Below are positions 37,283-47,073 of a stretch of DNA of 64,000 bases, in pieces (position 1 is the stretch's first letter; the number at the start of each line of letters is the position of its first letter). The stretch comes from Acetitomaculum ruminis DSM 5522 (lineage in GTDB: Bacteria; Bacillota; Clostridia; Lachnospirales; Lachnospiraceae). The position numbers and the translations under genes are program-made. The stretch lies in NCBI RefSeq assembly GCF_900112085.1, contig NZ_FOJY01000011.1, positions 1 to 64,000 of the forward strand. The letters are read 5' to 3'. A model generated the notes under the pieces. That model was not told the origin of the DNA, did not search any database, and saw only the letters and a list, made by a program, of their open reading frames with translations.

Positions 37283-38626
37283 TTAAGATTTTTCTACTTT
37301 TTTATATTCTGCCAATACACGATTAAGCTTTAAAGCTTCTAGTCTTATATTGTTTAAATATTCTGAAGTATTAAAAATATGTCCTTCTTCGCTTTCCCTT
37401 AATGAATCCAAATCCTTTATCCTGTCAGTATTATCTTCATTAAGATTTTTCATGGATTTTAAAAGGTCATCAATAGCATAAGCGTTGTCTTCTGCCTGCT
37501 TTGAAAGAACCTGTAGTCTGTCTACGATATCAACATATCCCTTGGAATCATCTCCTAATTTTGTAGCCTCCACAATAGCCCCAAGAGAAACCAGTCTTGT
37601 TTCCTCTGTAATGGCAAAAATCGCCTGAAGGTATCTTTCTATTTCCTCAATATAATCCTTATCTCTGGAATTAACGACGGAAATTTGCTGTACAAACAAA
37701 GTAGCATCCTTATTTTTATCAGAAATCTTGTCCAATTCCTTAGAAATATGTCCCTCATTAAACAAAATATTATCAGCCGAACTTTCAATATGCTGAACCT
37801 GGTATCCAAGCTTTTCCCTGTCTTTAATGGAAATTCCTGAAGATTGATAAAGCTTCATATAAGCATCCTTAATATTATTTGCCAAATCAAAGGCGGCTCT
37901 TGCCAAGTCTCCAATCTCGTCATTTCTTCTTAAATCTCTTTCTTCAAACTCCAGTTCAAGATCTGAATCAACCATTTTATCAATCTGTCCGGTAACTCTT
38001 CTAAAAGAACTGAATATAATTTTTAAGAAACAAAAAGTCTCCACCAAAACCACAAAAAATATAACAACAATACTTACCAGTTGTTTAGACTTTGTCTTTT
38101 CAAATACTTCTCCTGCATCATCCAGAGATTTTCTAGCATAAATCATCCCCACAATCTCTGAAGTTGAAGGCTGTTTTAAAGGCACGTAAAGACTGTAGTT
38201 ATTATTTTCATCAACTAAGAAAAGACTTTCCCCTCCCATTACACTTTTCCATGTTTTATCATAGATTTTACTATTATCAAAACCATCATAAAATAAACAG
38301 GGTTCATTTTCCCAGAAAATACAAATACTGCTTTTAGTGCCTTCTTTAAAATTTTCAATAAGGCTATTGTCAGAATTTATTGTATTTTTTCCGCTTTTTA
38401 ATATCTTATCCTTACTGCTATAGGAAAAATCCCCATCCTGGCTGATGGTCACATAAAAGGAATTAGCAATGGAATTTAATTCATCTTGCATAAAACCCTT
38501 TTCATAACTTTCAAATGAATATTGTTGTATGAAAACATAAGCTGCTATTAAGATGCCTAATGACAATAACATAGCAAGACCTATTTTAAATCTTATAGAA
38601 TGCACTTTTATTAAATTATTACTCAT
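37283..38626 (-). CDS. Chemoreceptor-like membrane protein with degenerate signalling tip
   Basis: ATG 38626 was chosen since AGGAGACAGGG stands just before it; the product has 447 residues. Two membrane helices (about 12-34, KIGLAMLLSLGILIAAYVFI, and about 180-205, LVSIVVIFFVVLVETFCFL) enclose an outside sensor of about 145 residues. A HAMP-like segment (RRVTGQIDKMVDSDLELEFE) leads to a coiled coil. The hairpin tip reads ETRLVSLGAIVEATKLGDDS, a worn version of the usual [20 protein letters not shown], so contact with CheA/CheW may be lost or altered. It could be a decoy receptor or a sensor for another partner. Confidence 0.7.
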   Translation of the reverse strand: MSNNLIKVHSIRFKIGLAMLLSLGILIAAYVFIQQYSFESYEKGFMQDELNSIANSFYVTISQDGDFSYSSKDKILKSGKNTINSDNSLIENFKEGTKSSICIFWENEPCLFYDGFDNSKIYDKTWKSVMGGESLFLVDENNNYSLYVPLKQPSTSEIVGMIYARKSLDDAGEVFEKTKSKQLVSIVVIFFVVLVETFCFLKIIFSSFRRVTGQIDKMVDSDLELEFEERDLRRNDEIGDLARAAFDLANNIKDAYMKLYQSSGISIKDREKLGYQVQHIESSADNILFNEGHISKELDKISDKNKDATLFVQQISVVNSRDKDYIEEIERYLQAIFAITEETRLVSLGAIVEATKLGDDSKGYVDIVDRLQVLSKQAEDNAYAIDDLLKSMKNLNEDNTDRIKDLDSLRESEEGHIFNTSEYLNNIRLEALKLNRVLAEYKKVEKS

Positions 38627-38827
38627 CCCTGTCTCCTGTATTATATTTTGATGTTTTAACAAAAGCTTTGCCTTTTTGCCAAAACCAAACAATTTCAATA
38701 ATATCTAAAATCATTTTTTAACAGTTTCATTTTTCTATAGTAGTATATCGACTATAAATATTTTATTTACATAAGTTTTATCAATATTCTGTCTTTTAGG
38801 TATTTTTACCTATTTCCTAATGCTTTT

Positions 38828-40183
38828 TTAAACTTTCCTTTTAATCTTACTAATGTCAGTTCTAAGATAATATATTATCAAAGCTGCTGAGCAAATAAGC
38901 CAGGTTAGTGGCCAGCCCATATATACTACTTTTAAATCATGAAAAACATTGCAAAAGATTGCCAGATAAATCTGTCTTAATATTACATGGCTTCCCACCA
39001 TAAAATACATAGGTACTTTTGTAAGGCCCACTCCCCTTAATACACCTGATATTGTATTGTTAATGGGAATAGTTATGTAACCTAAAACAAATATCTGAGC
39101 CTGAATAAAGCCAGCTTCAATTACATCTTTATCTCCGGTAAAAATTCCTACAAGATTTCTTCCAAAGATTAATACTGTTACTATAAAGACTGCCGTAATT
39201 ATATATTGCATAATAAGGGCTGAACTGATACCTTTTTTTATCCTGTCATAATTTCTGGCACCATAATTCTGGCCTGCAAAGGTGGTTATTGCCATACTTA
39301 TACTTTGTCCCGGCAGAATAATAAAGCTGTCTATTTTGGTATAGGTACTGTAACCTGCAATAGCTGCTGTTCCAAATCCGTTAATGTAGGATTGAACCCA
39401 CATATTTGAAAAAGAAATAATGGCCGTTTGTAATGCAGTAGGAACACCAATTTGTATTATTCTGATTAAACATTCCTTATCAATACACATTTTTTTTAAG
39501 CTTAGTTTATAGTCTGCTTTTACGGTAAAAAGTCTTATAAGGATAAGAATTGCGCTGACAGCCTGAGCTATAACAGTAGCTATGGCCGCCCCTCTTACTC
39601 CCATTTTTAATCCTAAAACTGTATAAAAATCCAGAACAATATTGATAAAAGTTGAAATAAGCAAATAATAAAAAGGTCTTTTAGAATCACCTATAGCTCT
39701 TAAAACTCCTGCTGCCATATTATAAATCAATAAAAATGACACTCCCCCAAAAAATATCCTTAAATATTCTAAGGCTAAGGGCATTACATCCTTTGGCGAA
39801 CCAATTAAAATAAGAATGGGTTTTGATATAAATATTCCAAGAAGGCTGATTATGATGCACATAATAAAGGCAAACATCATAGTTGTATGAATTGCCTTTG
39901 ACATTTTATCTAACTTACCTGCTCCAAGATATTGAGCTATAACAACACTGGCCCCTGTGGCAAATCCCATAAAAAGTCCCACCAGCATTATTATAAATAT
40001 GGATGACTGTCCCACCGCACCTAAAGCAGCAGAGCCTATGTAATTTCCCACTACATAAGTATCAACCATATTGTAAAGTAACTGGAAAAAATTTCCCAAG
40101 AGAAGGGGAATAGAAAACTTAACAATTCCTTTCCATATACTCCCCTCTAAGAATTCATTGTTAATTATTTCTTCGGATTTCAT
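38828..40183 (-). CDS. MATE-family multidrug/metabolite exporter
   Basis: The 451-residue protein has twelve membrane segments in two similar halves and the MATE signatures MVDTYVVGNYIGSAALGAVG near the start and ISGVLRGVGLTKVPMYFM in the second half; FATGASVVIAQYLGAGKLDK is also typical. MATE proteins expel organic cations or drugs in exchange for sodium or protons. It stands alone between two receptor-type genes. Substrate unknown. Start ATG 40183 after AGAAG. Confidence 0.92.
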   Translation of the reverse strand: MKSEEIINNEFLEGSIWKGIVKFSIPLLLGNFFQLLYNMVDTYVVGNYIGSAALGAVGQSSIFIIMLVGLFMGFATGASVVIAQYLGAGKLDKMSKAIHTTMMFAFIMCIIISLLGIFISKPILILIGSPKDVMPLALEYLRIFFGGVSFLLIYNMAAGVLRAIGDSKRPFYYLLISTFINIVLDFYTVLGLKMGVRGAAIATVIAQAVSAILILIRLFTVKADYKLSLKKMCIDKECLIRIIQIGVPTALQTAIISFSNMWVQSYINGFGTAAIAGYSTYTKIDSFIILPGQSISMAITTFAGQNYGARNYDRIKKGISSALIMQYIITAVFIVTVLIFGRNLVGIFTGDKDVIEAGFIQAQIFVLGYITIPINNTISGVLRGVGLTKVPMYFMVGSHVILRQIYLAIFCNVFHDLKVVYMGWPLTWLICSAALIIYYLRTDISKIKRKV

Positions 40184-40260
40184 TTATTCATCTTCTTTTC
40201 TACTATATTTATTCCATTGTAACAAAATAAATATAATATTTCTATATTTGTAAAATATTT

Positions 40261-41745
40261 TTAAATGAAATCATCAGCTGCATGTACACTTTGTTGCAAT
40301 GTTTCCATCATATTTTTAGCTTCATGAGCATTTTCTTTTACTTTTGCACCAAGACTTGCCGCCTCTTCTGTCCTTTCTAAAACCAGTTTTGAATCACTGG
40401 AAATGTGTCCAATACTGTCTACAATAGAATTATTAGACTCTAAAATATCATTAATACTCCTGTATATCTCAGAAACATTACTGTTTAATTCTTCCATACT
40501 TGATCCGATTTGTTTAAATTGTTCATTTGCGCTGATAATATCTTCTCTTTCCTTTTCTGATGCATCAACTACATTTTTAACTGTAGCCTTGGCATTATCG
40601 GCATTGTTGTATAGTTCTGAAACAATAGCCTGAATTGACTCAGTAAGAGTTCTTGTTTCATCGGCAAGTTTTCTGATTTCATCGGCAACTACCGCAAAGC
40701 CTCTTCCGGCTTCACCTGCTCTGGCACTTTCTATAGAAGCATTTAATGCCAAAAGATTTGTCTGACTTGATATATTAATAATCTCCGAAGTCATATTTGC
40801 AACTTCTTCAGCATTTTTTATAAGCCCATCTACAGACTCTACAACTTTTCTGTTTGCCTCAGAAGTTTCCTCTGACTGCTTAATAAGTTTGGTCGCAACC
40901 CTCATTCCACCCTCTACAGCCTCTTTTGATTTATCTGATAAGGCGATTAAAATATCTGACTTATCCTTGGTATCCTGAATCATATTTTGAATTTCTTCAG
41001 TTTTCTGAGTCTGACTGGCAATACTTTGAGTATTTCTATCATTATAGTTTGAAATATCAGATAAAAGCTGTGTTGTCATATCAATGTCACTGCTTAATAC
41101 ATCCATATTATCATTAACTTCAACTGTGTTTTTCTTAACGGAGTCCACCACTGATAAAACTGTATCTAAAAGAGTCTGGCTTTTTTCCTGTTCTTCCTTA
41201 ATGCTTTTTTCCTTTTTAAAATTATTATGGTTAGACATTTTTGTTGTCTGACAAATAGCAATAAGAAAAATAATAACAGAGCCTAACCTTAACATTATTA
41301 TAGGAACCTCAACATCTAATCCGGATCTGAAATGTTTTAAAAATGTTGCTATATAAAAAACGTCAACTATATTTATAACAGAAAAAACCGAAGCTGTAAT
41401 CATAATAAATTTAAAGTCAAAATACAAAACGTACATTATTATAATAGGAAAAGCCAAAACAAACATGTGGTCATTGCTTGTTGTAAAATTTGAAAAAGCA
41501 TATAAAACCGCAAATCCAATCATTGTTATATAGCGAAAATGCATAGGCCAGTTCTTTGCGGAAACTATTGATATTCCCAGAGTAATCAAGGTGATAATTA
41601 TAGCGCCTGCTGTGGTTAATATCGAGAATCCTCCCTTAAAAAAAGCCGACAGATATCCTGCAACTATACAAATATCGATAATAATAGTAATTATTACCGC
41701 AAATTTATTTACATTATCTAAAAATTCTCTATCAGAATTACCCAT
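40261..41745 (-). CDS. Methyl-accepting chemotaxis protein
   Basis: ATG 41745 ([20 protein letters not shown]) was chosen for its AGGGAGG. The N-terminal 185 residues contain about six closely spaced membrane helices with little outside the membrane, so it likely senses something in the membrane or cytosol (electron flow, temperature, lipophilic compounds). No HAMP domain is evident. The signalling domain (about 215-490) has the intact tip [20 protein letters not shown] then [17 protein letters not shown], so CheW/CheA coupling should work. No other chemotaxis genes lie in the window. Confidence 0.93.
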   Translation of the reverse strand: MGNSDREFLDNVNKFAVIITIIIDICIVAGYLSAFFKGGFSILTTAGAIIITLITLGISIVSAKNWPMHFRYITMIGFAVLYAFSNFTTSNDHMFVLAFPIIIMYVLYFDFKFIMITASVFSVINIVDVFYIATFLKHFRSGLDVEVPIIMLRLGSVIIFLIAICQTTKMSNHNNFKKEKSIKEEQEKSQTLLDTVLSVVDSVKKNTVEVNDNMDVLSSDIDMTTQLLSDISNYNDRNTQSIASQTQKTEEIQNMIQDTKDKSDILIALSDKSKEAVEGGMRVATKLIKQSEETSEANRKVVESVDGLIKNAEEVANMTSEIINISSQTNLLALNASIESARAGEAGRGFAVVADEIRKLADETRTLTESIQAIVSELYNNADNAKATVKNVVDASEKEREDIISANEQFKQIGSSMEELNSNVSEIYRSINDILESNNSIVDSIGHISSDSKLVLERTEEAASLGAKVKENAHEAKNMMETLQQSVHAADDFI

Positions 41746-41866
41746 ATAAAACCTCCCTAATAATATCACTAATCAAACCTAACAAAAAAATAGCTACAAA
41801 GGTTATATCGTCAGAAACATTTTTTTTACTAATGTCATATATGCCTGTAAACCTACCAATAAAAAA

Positions 41867-41887
41867 GGTGATGCAAAATGCATCACC
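41867..41887 (-). terminator. Terminator of C1 protease gene 1
   Basis: GGTGATGCA AAA TGCATCACC with TTTTTTA following on the minus strand. Confidence 0.92.
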
Positions 41888-41903
41888 CCAAAAATCTTTT
41901 GAA

Positions 41904-44357
41904 TTATCCAACTTTTACTCTTTTAACTGCTGAGTAGTTAGAATAATATCTTTTATTATTTACGACTTTGTAACACCTGACCTTAACATAATAAGTTCGT
42001 TTTGACTTTAATTTTGAAATCGTCTTAGAAATGGTCTTACTATTTGAAAGGGTTACATACTTTTTATTTTTACTAAAATTTTTATCTGTAGAGTATACAA
42101 ACTGATAGCCTTTAATATTTGTCTGTTTGTTAACTTCTAATTTAAAAGCCTTCTTTAAAGACTTTAATGTCTTAATTGTAGTGGATTTTGGAATAATTTT
42201 AAAAGTTTTTGTCACACTTCCACTATAATAGGTCTTAAATTTTATGGTTACACTACCTGTTCCAACTTTTATATTAGATTTGTAGGAAATAGTGTAATAT
42301 TTTGAGCTTATTGTTTTTTTCTTTGAATCCTTTATGGTAACTGCCGGTTTTTTTGCTTTATTGTTATATACAAAAGTTGTGTTTTTTAAAGTTACCGTGG
42401 CTATTTTTTTTATGGTGGTGGTCTTTTTTACATCACCACAAGCACTACACACTTCTTTAATACAGCCATCTTTTTTGGTATCTGCTTTTGTAATAACTGT
42501 TTTATAATTATGTCCCGTAGGGGGAATTTCTATACTTTTTTCCTGACTATATTCATTATCATATAATTTCACATAGGCCTGATATTTAATATAACCAGAT
42601 GTCCTACAGCCTGCGGCTTCTTTAGAAAGCACTTTTACTTTAGCATTCATATTGTATATACTATACTCCAAATCCTGATTACATATTAAATCTAATGTAG
42701 CTGTTTTACCATCATCTGACCAGTAAAAGACCGGCTCATAATCATAGGTTGTATTAGATTTTTTTGTATAGGCCTTGATTCTAAAGGATACCGTTTCATT
42801 ATCATTTAAATCTACATATTCCTTGTTATTGTATAAAAAGCTTTGGTTATTTGAAGTTTCATTATATGTATAATACCAAGTGGATTTAATACTTTTTGAA
42901 GCCAATAAACTAACTGAATTGTCTTCATAACCGGATTTTGACAAGGTAATAACAACAGAATACTTCTCACCATGTTTTACATTTACCGGATGATTTAATT
43001 TAATGGTGTGAAAGCCTTTTGCAAAAAAAGTTTCACTTGTAGTTGCCGAAGAAACCAAAGCACCACTTTCAGGATTTTCATCAGACAGAATATTTTTGTA
43101 TATATTTACTGTTACCTTTGTATTGGTAGAATATGTAGCCACTCCTACGGCTTCAATATCTTCTGTGTAAGAATCTCCCATTGCCTGATAAATATTGGCA
43201 GCTTTTAAATTTCCACTTAAAGATGTATAAGATTTTGAAAAATCCATTGTGCCATCATATTGATAATTATAATCATAATTATCTGCAGGCTCCACATCAT
43301 AGGTCACAGCGGTATTATATTTTCTTAACATTTTATCACTATAAGACAGATAAAAGCAGCCGTTTTCATCGGCCATAGTAGTATTTTTTCCCCAGCTGTT
43401 TAAAATAATCCAGGCACCATCACTTTTTGGTTGTCTTCCTTCTTTAAAATTGGATGCACTAAAATTATCATCCCACCCAACTACAGTAACAATATGTGGC
43501 CCCTGGGAAATTGTGTAATCTGCATAATATGCATTTGTATCAGGGTTATAATAATTTTTTTTGTTATTTGCCACATCCATAAAAACAGAAGTTGCACCAT
43601 ATTCCATTATATATTTTTTTATTTCATTAGTATCTTCTATTGAATACCACTCGGAATTTTGAAGATGTGCTAATGTATCATTGGCATCATAGGATGATAA
43701 AATATTTAATTCTTCGTCATTTACACTTTTTATTTCATTATAATTTTTAGGATCCTTTTCTTCAGAATAAATTCCCTGCCAACTTGCCAAAACCAGGGCA
43801 TTAAAAATAGGATTCCCGCCATCATTTAGGTAATTTCCTATTATTGCATTAGAGTCATTCTTGGTAAGATCTAATGGATCGCTTTGCCTGTTATATTCAA
43901 AATATGCCATTTGAAGTTGTGAAATATTTAAGTTTTCATAATTGAAACTGTCATCATTTAACATATCAAAGGATATTACATTACAGGCAGAAAAAGCCCA
44001 ACAGGTTCCAAAAATTCCCTGATCACTAACCTTTGGACGTTTCTTTTCTTCAATGGAATTATATCTTTCAGGAATAGAAGAAGCAGATTTTGCCACACCG
44101 TCAAATAAAACCTTGTTTTGACCATAAACTTTCCCGTCTTCTCTACTTTCATGTACACTTTCATTTTCTGTGCCAATATATTTTGCACCATAGACACTTT
44201 CATTTTCACTATTGTCTAAATTATCCGTTAAATCTTCTACCACAATATCATCACCAAAATCTACATCTTTTTCAGTAATGGTCTTTGCGTTTAATCTTAA
44301 AGGAAAAACGAAAAAAAACAACATCAAAAAAAAGCCTGCCATACATCTTTTTTTCAC
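41904..44357 (-). CDS. Secreted papain-like (C1) cysteine protease with repeat tail, copy 1
   Basis: The start is GTG 44357 with GAGGAGG 8 bases upstream. The 817 residues begin with a signal peptide (to about 25), then a propeptide-like stretch, then the C1 protease: Gln in SDQGIFGTCWAFSACN with nucleophile Cys119, His in GPHIVTVVGWDDNF (about 287) and Asn in IILNSWGKN (about 317). A lectin-like domain follows (YDYNYQYDGTMDFSKSYTSL... SVNIYKNI type). The tail holds a two-cysteine motif (EVCSACGDVK), an Ig-like repeat (FVYNNKAKKPAVTIKDSKKK) and a fibronectin-like end (TYYVKVRCYKVVNNKRYY). It is likely a surface or secreted protein acting on host or food protein. Confidence 0.9.
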   Translation of the reverse strand: MKKRCMAGFFLMLFFFVFPLRLNAKTITEKDVDFGDDIVVEDLTDNLDNSENESVYGAKYIGTENESVHESREDGKVYGQNKVLFDGVAKSASSIPERYNSIEEKKRPKVSDQGIFGTCWAFSACNVISFDMLNDDSFNYENLNISQLQMAYFEYNRQSDPLDLTKNDSNAIIGNYLNDGGNPIFNALVLASWQGIYSEEKDPKNYNEIKSVNDEELNILSSYDANDTLAHLQNSEWYSIEDTNEIKKYIMEYGATSVFMDVANNKKNYYNPDTNAYYADYTISQGPHIVTVVGWDDNFSASNFKEGRQPKSDGAWIILNSWGKNTTMADENGCFYLSYSDKMLRKYNTAVTYDVEPADNYDYNYQYDGTMDFSKSYTSLSGNLKAANIYQAMGDSYTEDIEAVGVATYSTNTKVTVNIYKNILSDENPESGALVSSATTSETFFAKGFHTIKLNHPVNVKHGEKYSVVITLSKSGYEDNSVSLLASKSIKSTWYYTYNETSNNQSFLYNNKEYVDLNDNETVSFRIKAYTKKSNTTYDYEPVFYWSDDGKTATLDLICNQDLEYSIYNMNAKVKVLSKEAAGCRTSGYIKYQAYVKLYDNEYSQEKSIEIPPTGHNYKTVITKADTKKDGCIKEVCSACGDVKKTTTIKKIATVTLKNTTFVYNNKAKKPAVTIKDSKKKTISSKYYTISYKSNIKVGTGSVTIKFKTYYSGSVTKTFKIIPKSTTIKTLKSLKKAFKLEVNKQTNIKGYQFVYSTDKNFSKNKKYVTLSNSKTISKTISKLKSKRTYYVKVRCYKVVNNKRYYSNYSAVKRVKVG

Positions 44358-44525
44358 TACAACTTCCTCCTCTTTTTCTTATTATCCTATTATTTTATTA
44401 TCCTGTATTTTTCTTAAAATAATCTTAGAAGTAAAGTGATTTTGTTTATTATATTATTTTTAGAAAAATTTTTCAAAAAAACATACATTAATTTTTTGTA
44501 AATTATGCATTACTTGGAGGTTGAA

Positions 44526-44559
44526 AAATCGCACCGGGGCTTTACTTCCGGTGCGATTT
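44526..44559 (-). terminator. Terminator of C1 protease gene 2
   Basis: A perfect 12-base stem (AAATCGCACCGG with CCGGTGCGATTT) ends 20 bases past the stop. Confidence 0.9.
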
Positions 44560-44578
44560 AAATTTTGAAAATTTTCTA

Positions 44579-46810
44579 CTATTTAGTTTTAACTTTTTTA
44601 ACCAAAGACCAGGCTGAATAATAATTCTTTTTATTTACCTTTTTATAGGTTCTAACCTTTACATAATATGTAGTTTTTGCCTTAAGCTTAGAAATGGTCT
44701 TACTTAGTGTTGTATTTTTTGAAATTGTTACGTATTTATTGTTCTTACTAAAGTTTTTGCTTGTAGAATATATTATCTGATATCCACTAGTCTGGCTTAC
44801 CTGTTTGTTAAGGGCTAATTTAAAGCCTTTATTTAAAGCACTTAGTTTTTTAATGCTTGTGGACTTAGGTAATATACTAAAACTTTTTGTAACTTTTCCA
44901 CTATAATAGGTTTTAAAGGTAATGGTTACACTGCCTGTTCCCACATTTTTATTTGATTTGTAGGAAAGAGTGTAATATTTTGAATTTATTGTCTTTCCTG
45001 CAGAATCTTTAACTGTAACCTGTGGTTTTATGGCTTTTCCTGTACATATATAAGAACTTTTAGATAGATTTATTTTACTTATCTTATTTATTTTTGTGCT
45101 GGATTTAACATCACCACATAAACTACAAACTTCCTCTATAAGTCCATCCTTACTTACGGTGGCTTTAGTTATTTTTGTTACATAGTCATGTTCTTCTTCA
45201 ACTGCTTTTTTTGTATAAGCTTTTATTCTAAAGGAGTAAGACTCAAATCCATCCTCCTTTATTAAGTCATAAAAGGTACCATTGTCATATACAAAACTTT
45301 GGTTCTTTGCTGTGTTATTATATGTATGATACCATGATCCATCCTCTGTTGAAGAAAGAATAAATTCAACCTCATTATCTTCATAGCCTGACTTAGACAA
45401 AGTAACTACAACCGAATATTTCTCTCCATGTTTGATATTTACCGGGTTTTTTAATTTTATGGTATGAAAGCCCCCTGTACTGATTTTTTGTTGGGTAGTT
45501 GCCTCTTTTACCAAACTGCCACTTAAGGGATTGGTAGTATCAGTAATATTTTTATAAATTTCCACTTTTACATTAGTATTAGTTGTGAAAATTCCAACTC
45601 CAACTGCTTCAATGTTTTCATAAGCAGAATCGCCCTTTGCTTCATATATATTAGCAGCTGTCAAACTCCCTTCATCTTTTAGACCACCTAAATTCATAGT
45701 GCCATCATATTGATAATTGTAGTCATAATTATCAATCGGTTCCACATCATAGGTAACCACTGTGTCCAATTCTTTAAATTTTGGATCTTCATAAGAAAGA
45801 TAAAAACAACCATTTTCGTCAGACAAGTTGCGATTACTTCCCCAGCTGTTTAATATTATCCATGCTCCATCATTTTGGGGCTGATTTCCCTCTTTGAAAT
45901 TTGATGCTTTAAAATTATCATCCCAGCCTACTAGGGTTACGGAATGACCACCTAAAATATCATCATAGTCAGTTGTATAGTATGCATTAGTTTCAGCATT
46001 ATAATAATCAGTGTAATTCGGGGGAACATCAATAGAAACAGCAACTGCTCCGTATTTCCTTACAGCATTTTTTATTTCATCCGTATCCTCCACCGATAAC
46101 CAATCAGAATTTTGAAGATGTGCTAAAGTGTCGTTTGCATCAATTTTTGAAAGAGCTTCCATAACAGAAACACCATCTTGTGGCACGTCACTGTATTTTA
46201 CAGGGTCATTATTCTCATCGTAAATTCCCTGCCAGCTTGCTAAAACCAGTGCATTAAACATTTCATTACCACCGGATTCCAAATATGTATCCGTGACACC
46301 ATTTGTATCGCCGGTTGTCAGATGTAAAGGGTCATCCTGTCTGTTATATTCAAAATATGCCATTTGAAGTTCTGATAAATTTAGTGAATCATAATTAAAT
46401 TCGTTACTATTTAACATATCAAAAGAAATCACATTGCAGGCTGAAAAAGCCCAACAGGTATTCTTGTTGCCCTGGTCAACTACCCCTGCATTTTTCATAC
46501 TTTCTAAAGAATTAAAACGCTCTGGTAAAATAGAAGCAGATTTTGCAACACCATCAAGCAAAATTTTTCCTTTTTCATATATATTTCCACTGGCAGTTTT
46601 TTCATGAACACTCTTGTTTTCCATTTTAATATAGTGTTCTCCATATTTAGTGTCATTATTTGACGAATAGTATTTTTTTATGTGATTAGAAAAATAATCA
46701 TCAGAAAGTGAATTGCTATTTTTCGATGTTTTTGCATCAGCTTTCAAGGGCAAAAAAGAACATACAAAAATAAGCAGTAAAAAATAAATAATCAAACTTT
46801 TTTTCTTCAT
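44579..46810 (-). CDS. Secreted papain-like (C1) cysteine protease with repeat tail, copy 2
   Basis: This 743-residue paralogue of the preceding gene keeps the whole layout: signal peptide (LIIYFLLLIFVCSFLPLKAD), propeptide, C1 protease with DQGNKNTCWAFSACNVISF (Cys about 118), GGHSVTLVGWDDNF and IILNSWGSN, lectin-like domain, EVCSLCGDVK, Ig-like repeat and fibronectin-like end. It lacks about 70 residues present in copy 1 between lectin-like domain and the cysteine motif (the YDYEPVFYWSDDGKTATLDL stretch). The middle of both genes is much alike at DNA level, pointing to tandem duplication. Own ribosome site (AAGGAGG) and terminator. Confidence 0.9.
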   Translation of the reverse strand: MKKKSLIIYFLLLIFVCSFLPLKADAKTSKNSNSLSDDYFSNHIKKYYSSNNDTKYGEHYIKMENKSVHEKTASGNIYEKGKILLDGVAKSASILPERFNSLESMKNAGVVDQGNKNTCWAFSACNVISFDMLNSNEFNYDSLNLSELQMAYFEYNRQDDPLHLTTGDTNGVTDTYLESGGNEMFNALVLASWQGIYDENNDPVKYSDVPQDGVSVMEALSKIDANDTLAHLQNSDWLSVEDTDEIKNAVRKYGAVAVSIDVPPNYTDYYNAETNAYYTTDYDDILGGHSVTLVGWDDNFKASNFKEGNQPQNDGAWIILNSWGSNRNLSDENGCFYLSYEDPKFKELDTVVTYDVEPIDNYDYNYQYDGTMNLGGLKDEGSLTAANIYEAKGDSAYENIEAVGVGIFTTNTNVKVEIYKNITDTTNPLSGSLVKEATTQQKISTGGFHTIKLKNPVNIKHGEKYSVVVTLSKSGYEDNEVEFILSSTEDGSWYHTYNNTAKNQSFVYDNGTFYDLIKEDGFESYSFRIKAYTKKAVEEEHDYVTKITKATVSKDGLIEEVCSLCGDVKSSTKINKISKINLSKSSYICTGKAIKPQVTVKDSAGKTINSKYYTLSYKSNKNVGTGSVTITFKTYYSGKVTKSFSILPKSTSIKKLSALNKGFKLALNKQVSQTSGYQIIYSTSKNFSKNNKYVTISKNTTLSKTISKLKAKTTYYVKVRTYKKVNKKNYYSAWSLVKKVKTK

Positions 46811-47015
46811 TACATAATCCTCCTTGTGTTTTTTTATCCGACCTTTAGTATAAAAATATCAATTTGCATAATTATATTATAATTGGTACATCTTTCCCAT
46901 AAAATGACAAGGAACTTTTTCTTATATTTTTATATATTTAACTTCCCGAACTTACTTATCTTTACTCTATTTCTTAATTTTTAAAAATATTAAAAAATAA
47001 ATTATTAAAAAATCT

Positions 47016-47051
47016 GCAGAGTTTTCACATTTTTTATAGAAAAAACTCTGC
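47016..47051 (-). terminator. Terminator of C1 protease gene 3
   Basis: GCAGAGTTTT pairs with AAAACTCTGC around a 16-base loop, with T-rich flanks on both sides. Confidence 0.8.
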
Positions 47052-47073
47052 TGTTAAAAAAAATTATTTACTT

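Noticed and set aside
38790-38815. Small AGGTA/TACCT hairpin downstream of the MATE gene
   Set aside because: Five-base stem without a T run; too weak to call a terminator.
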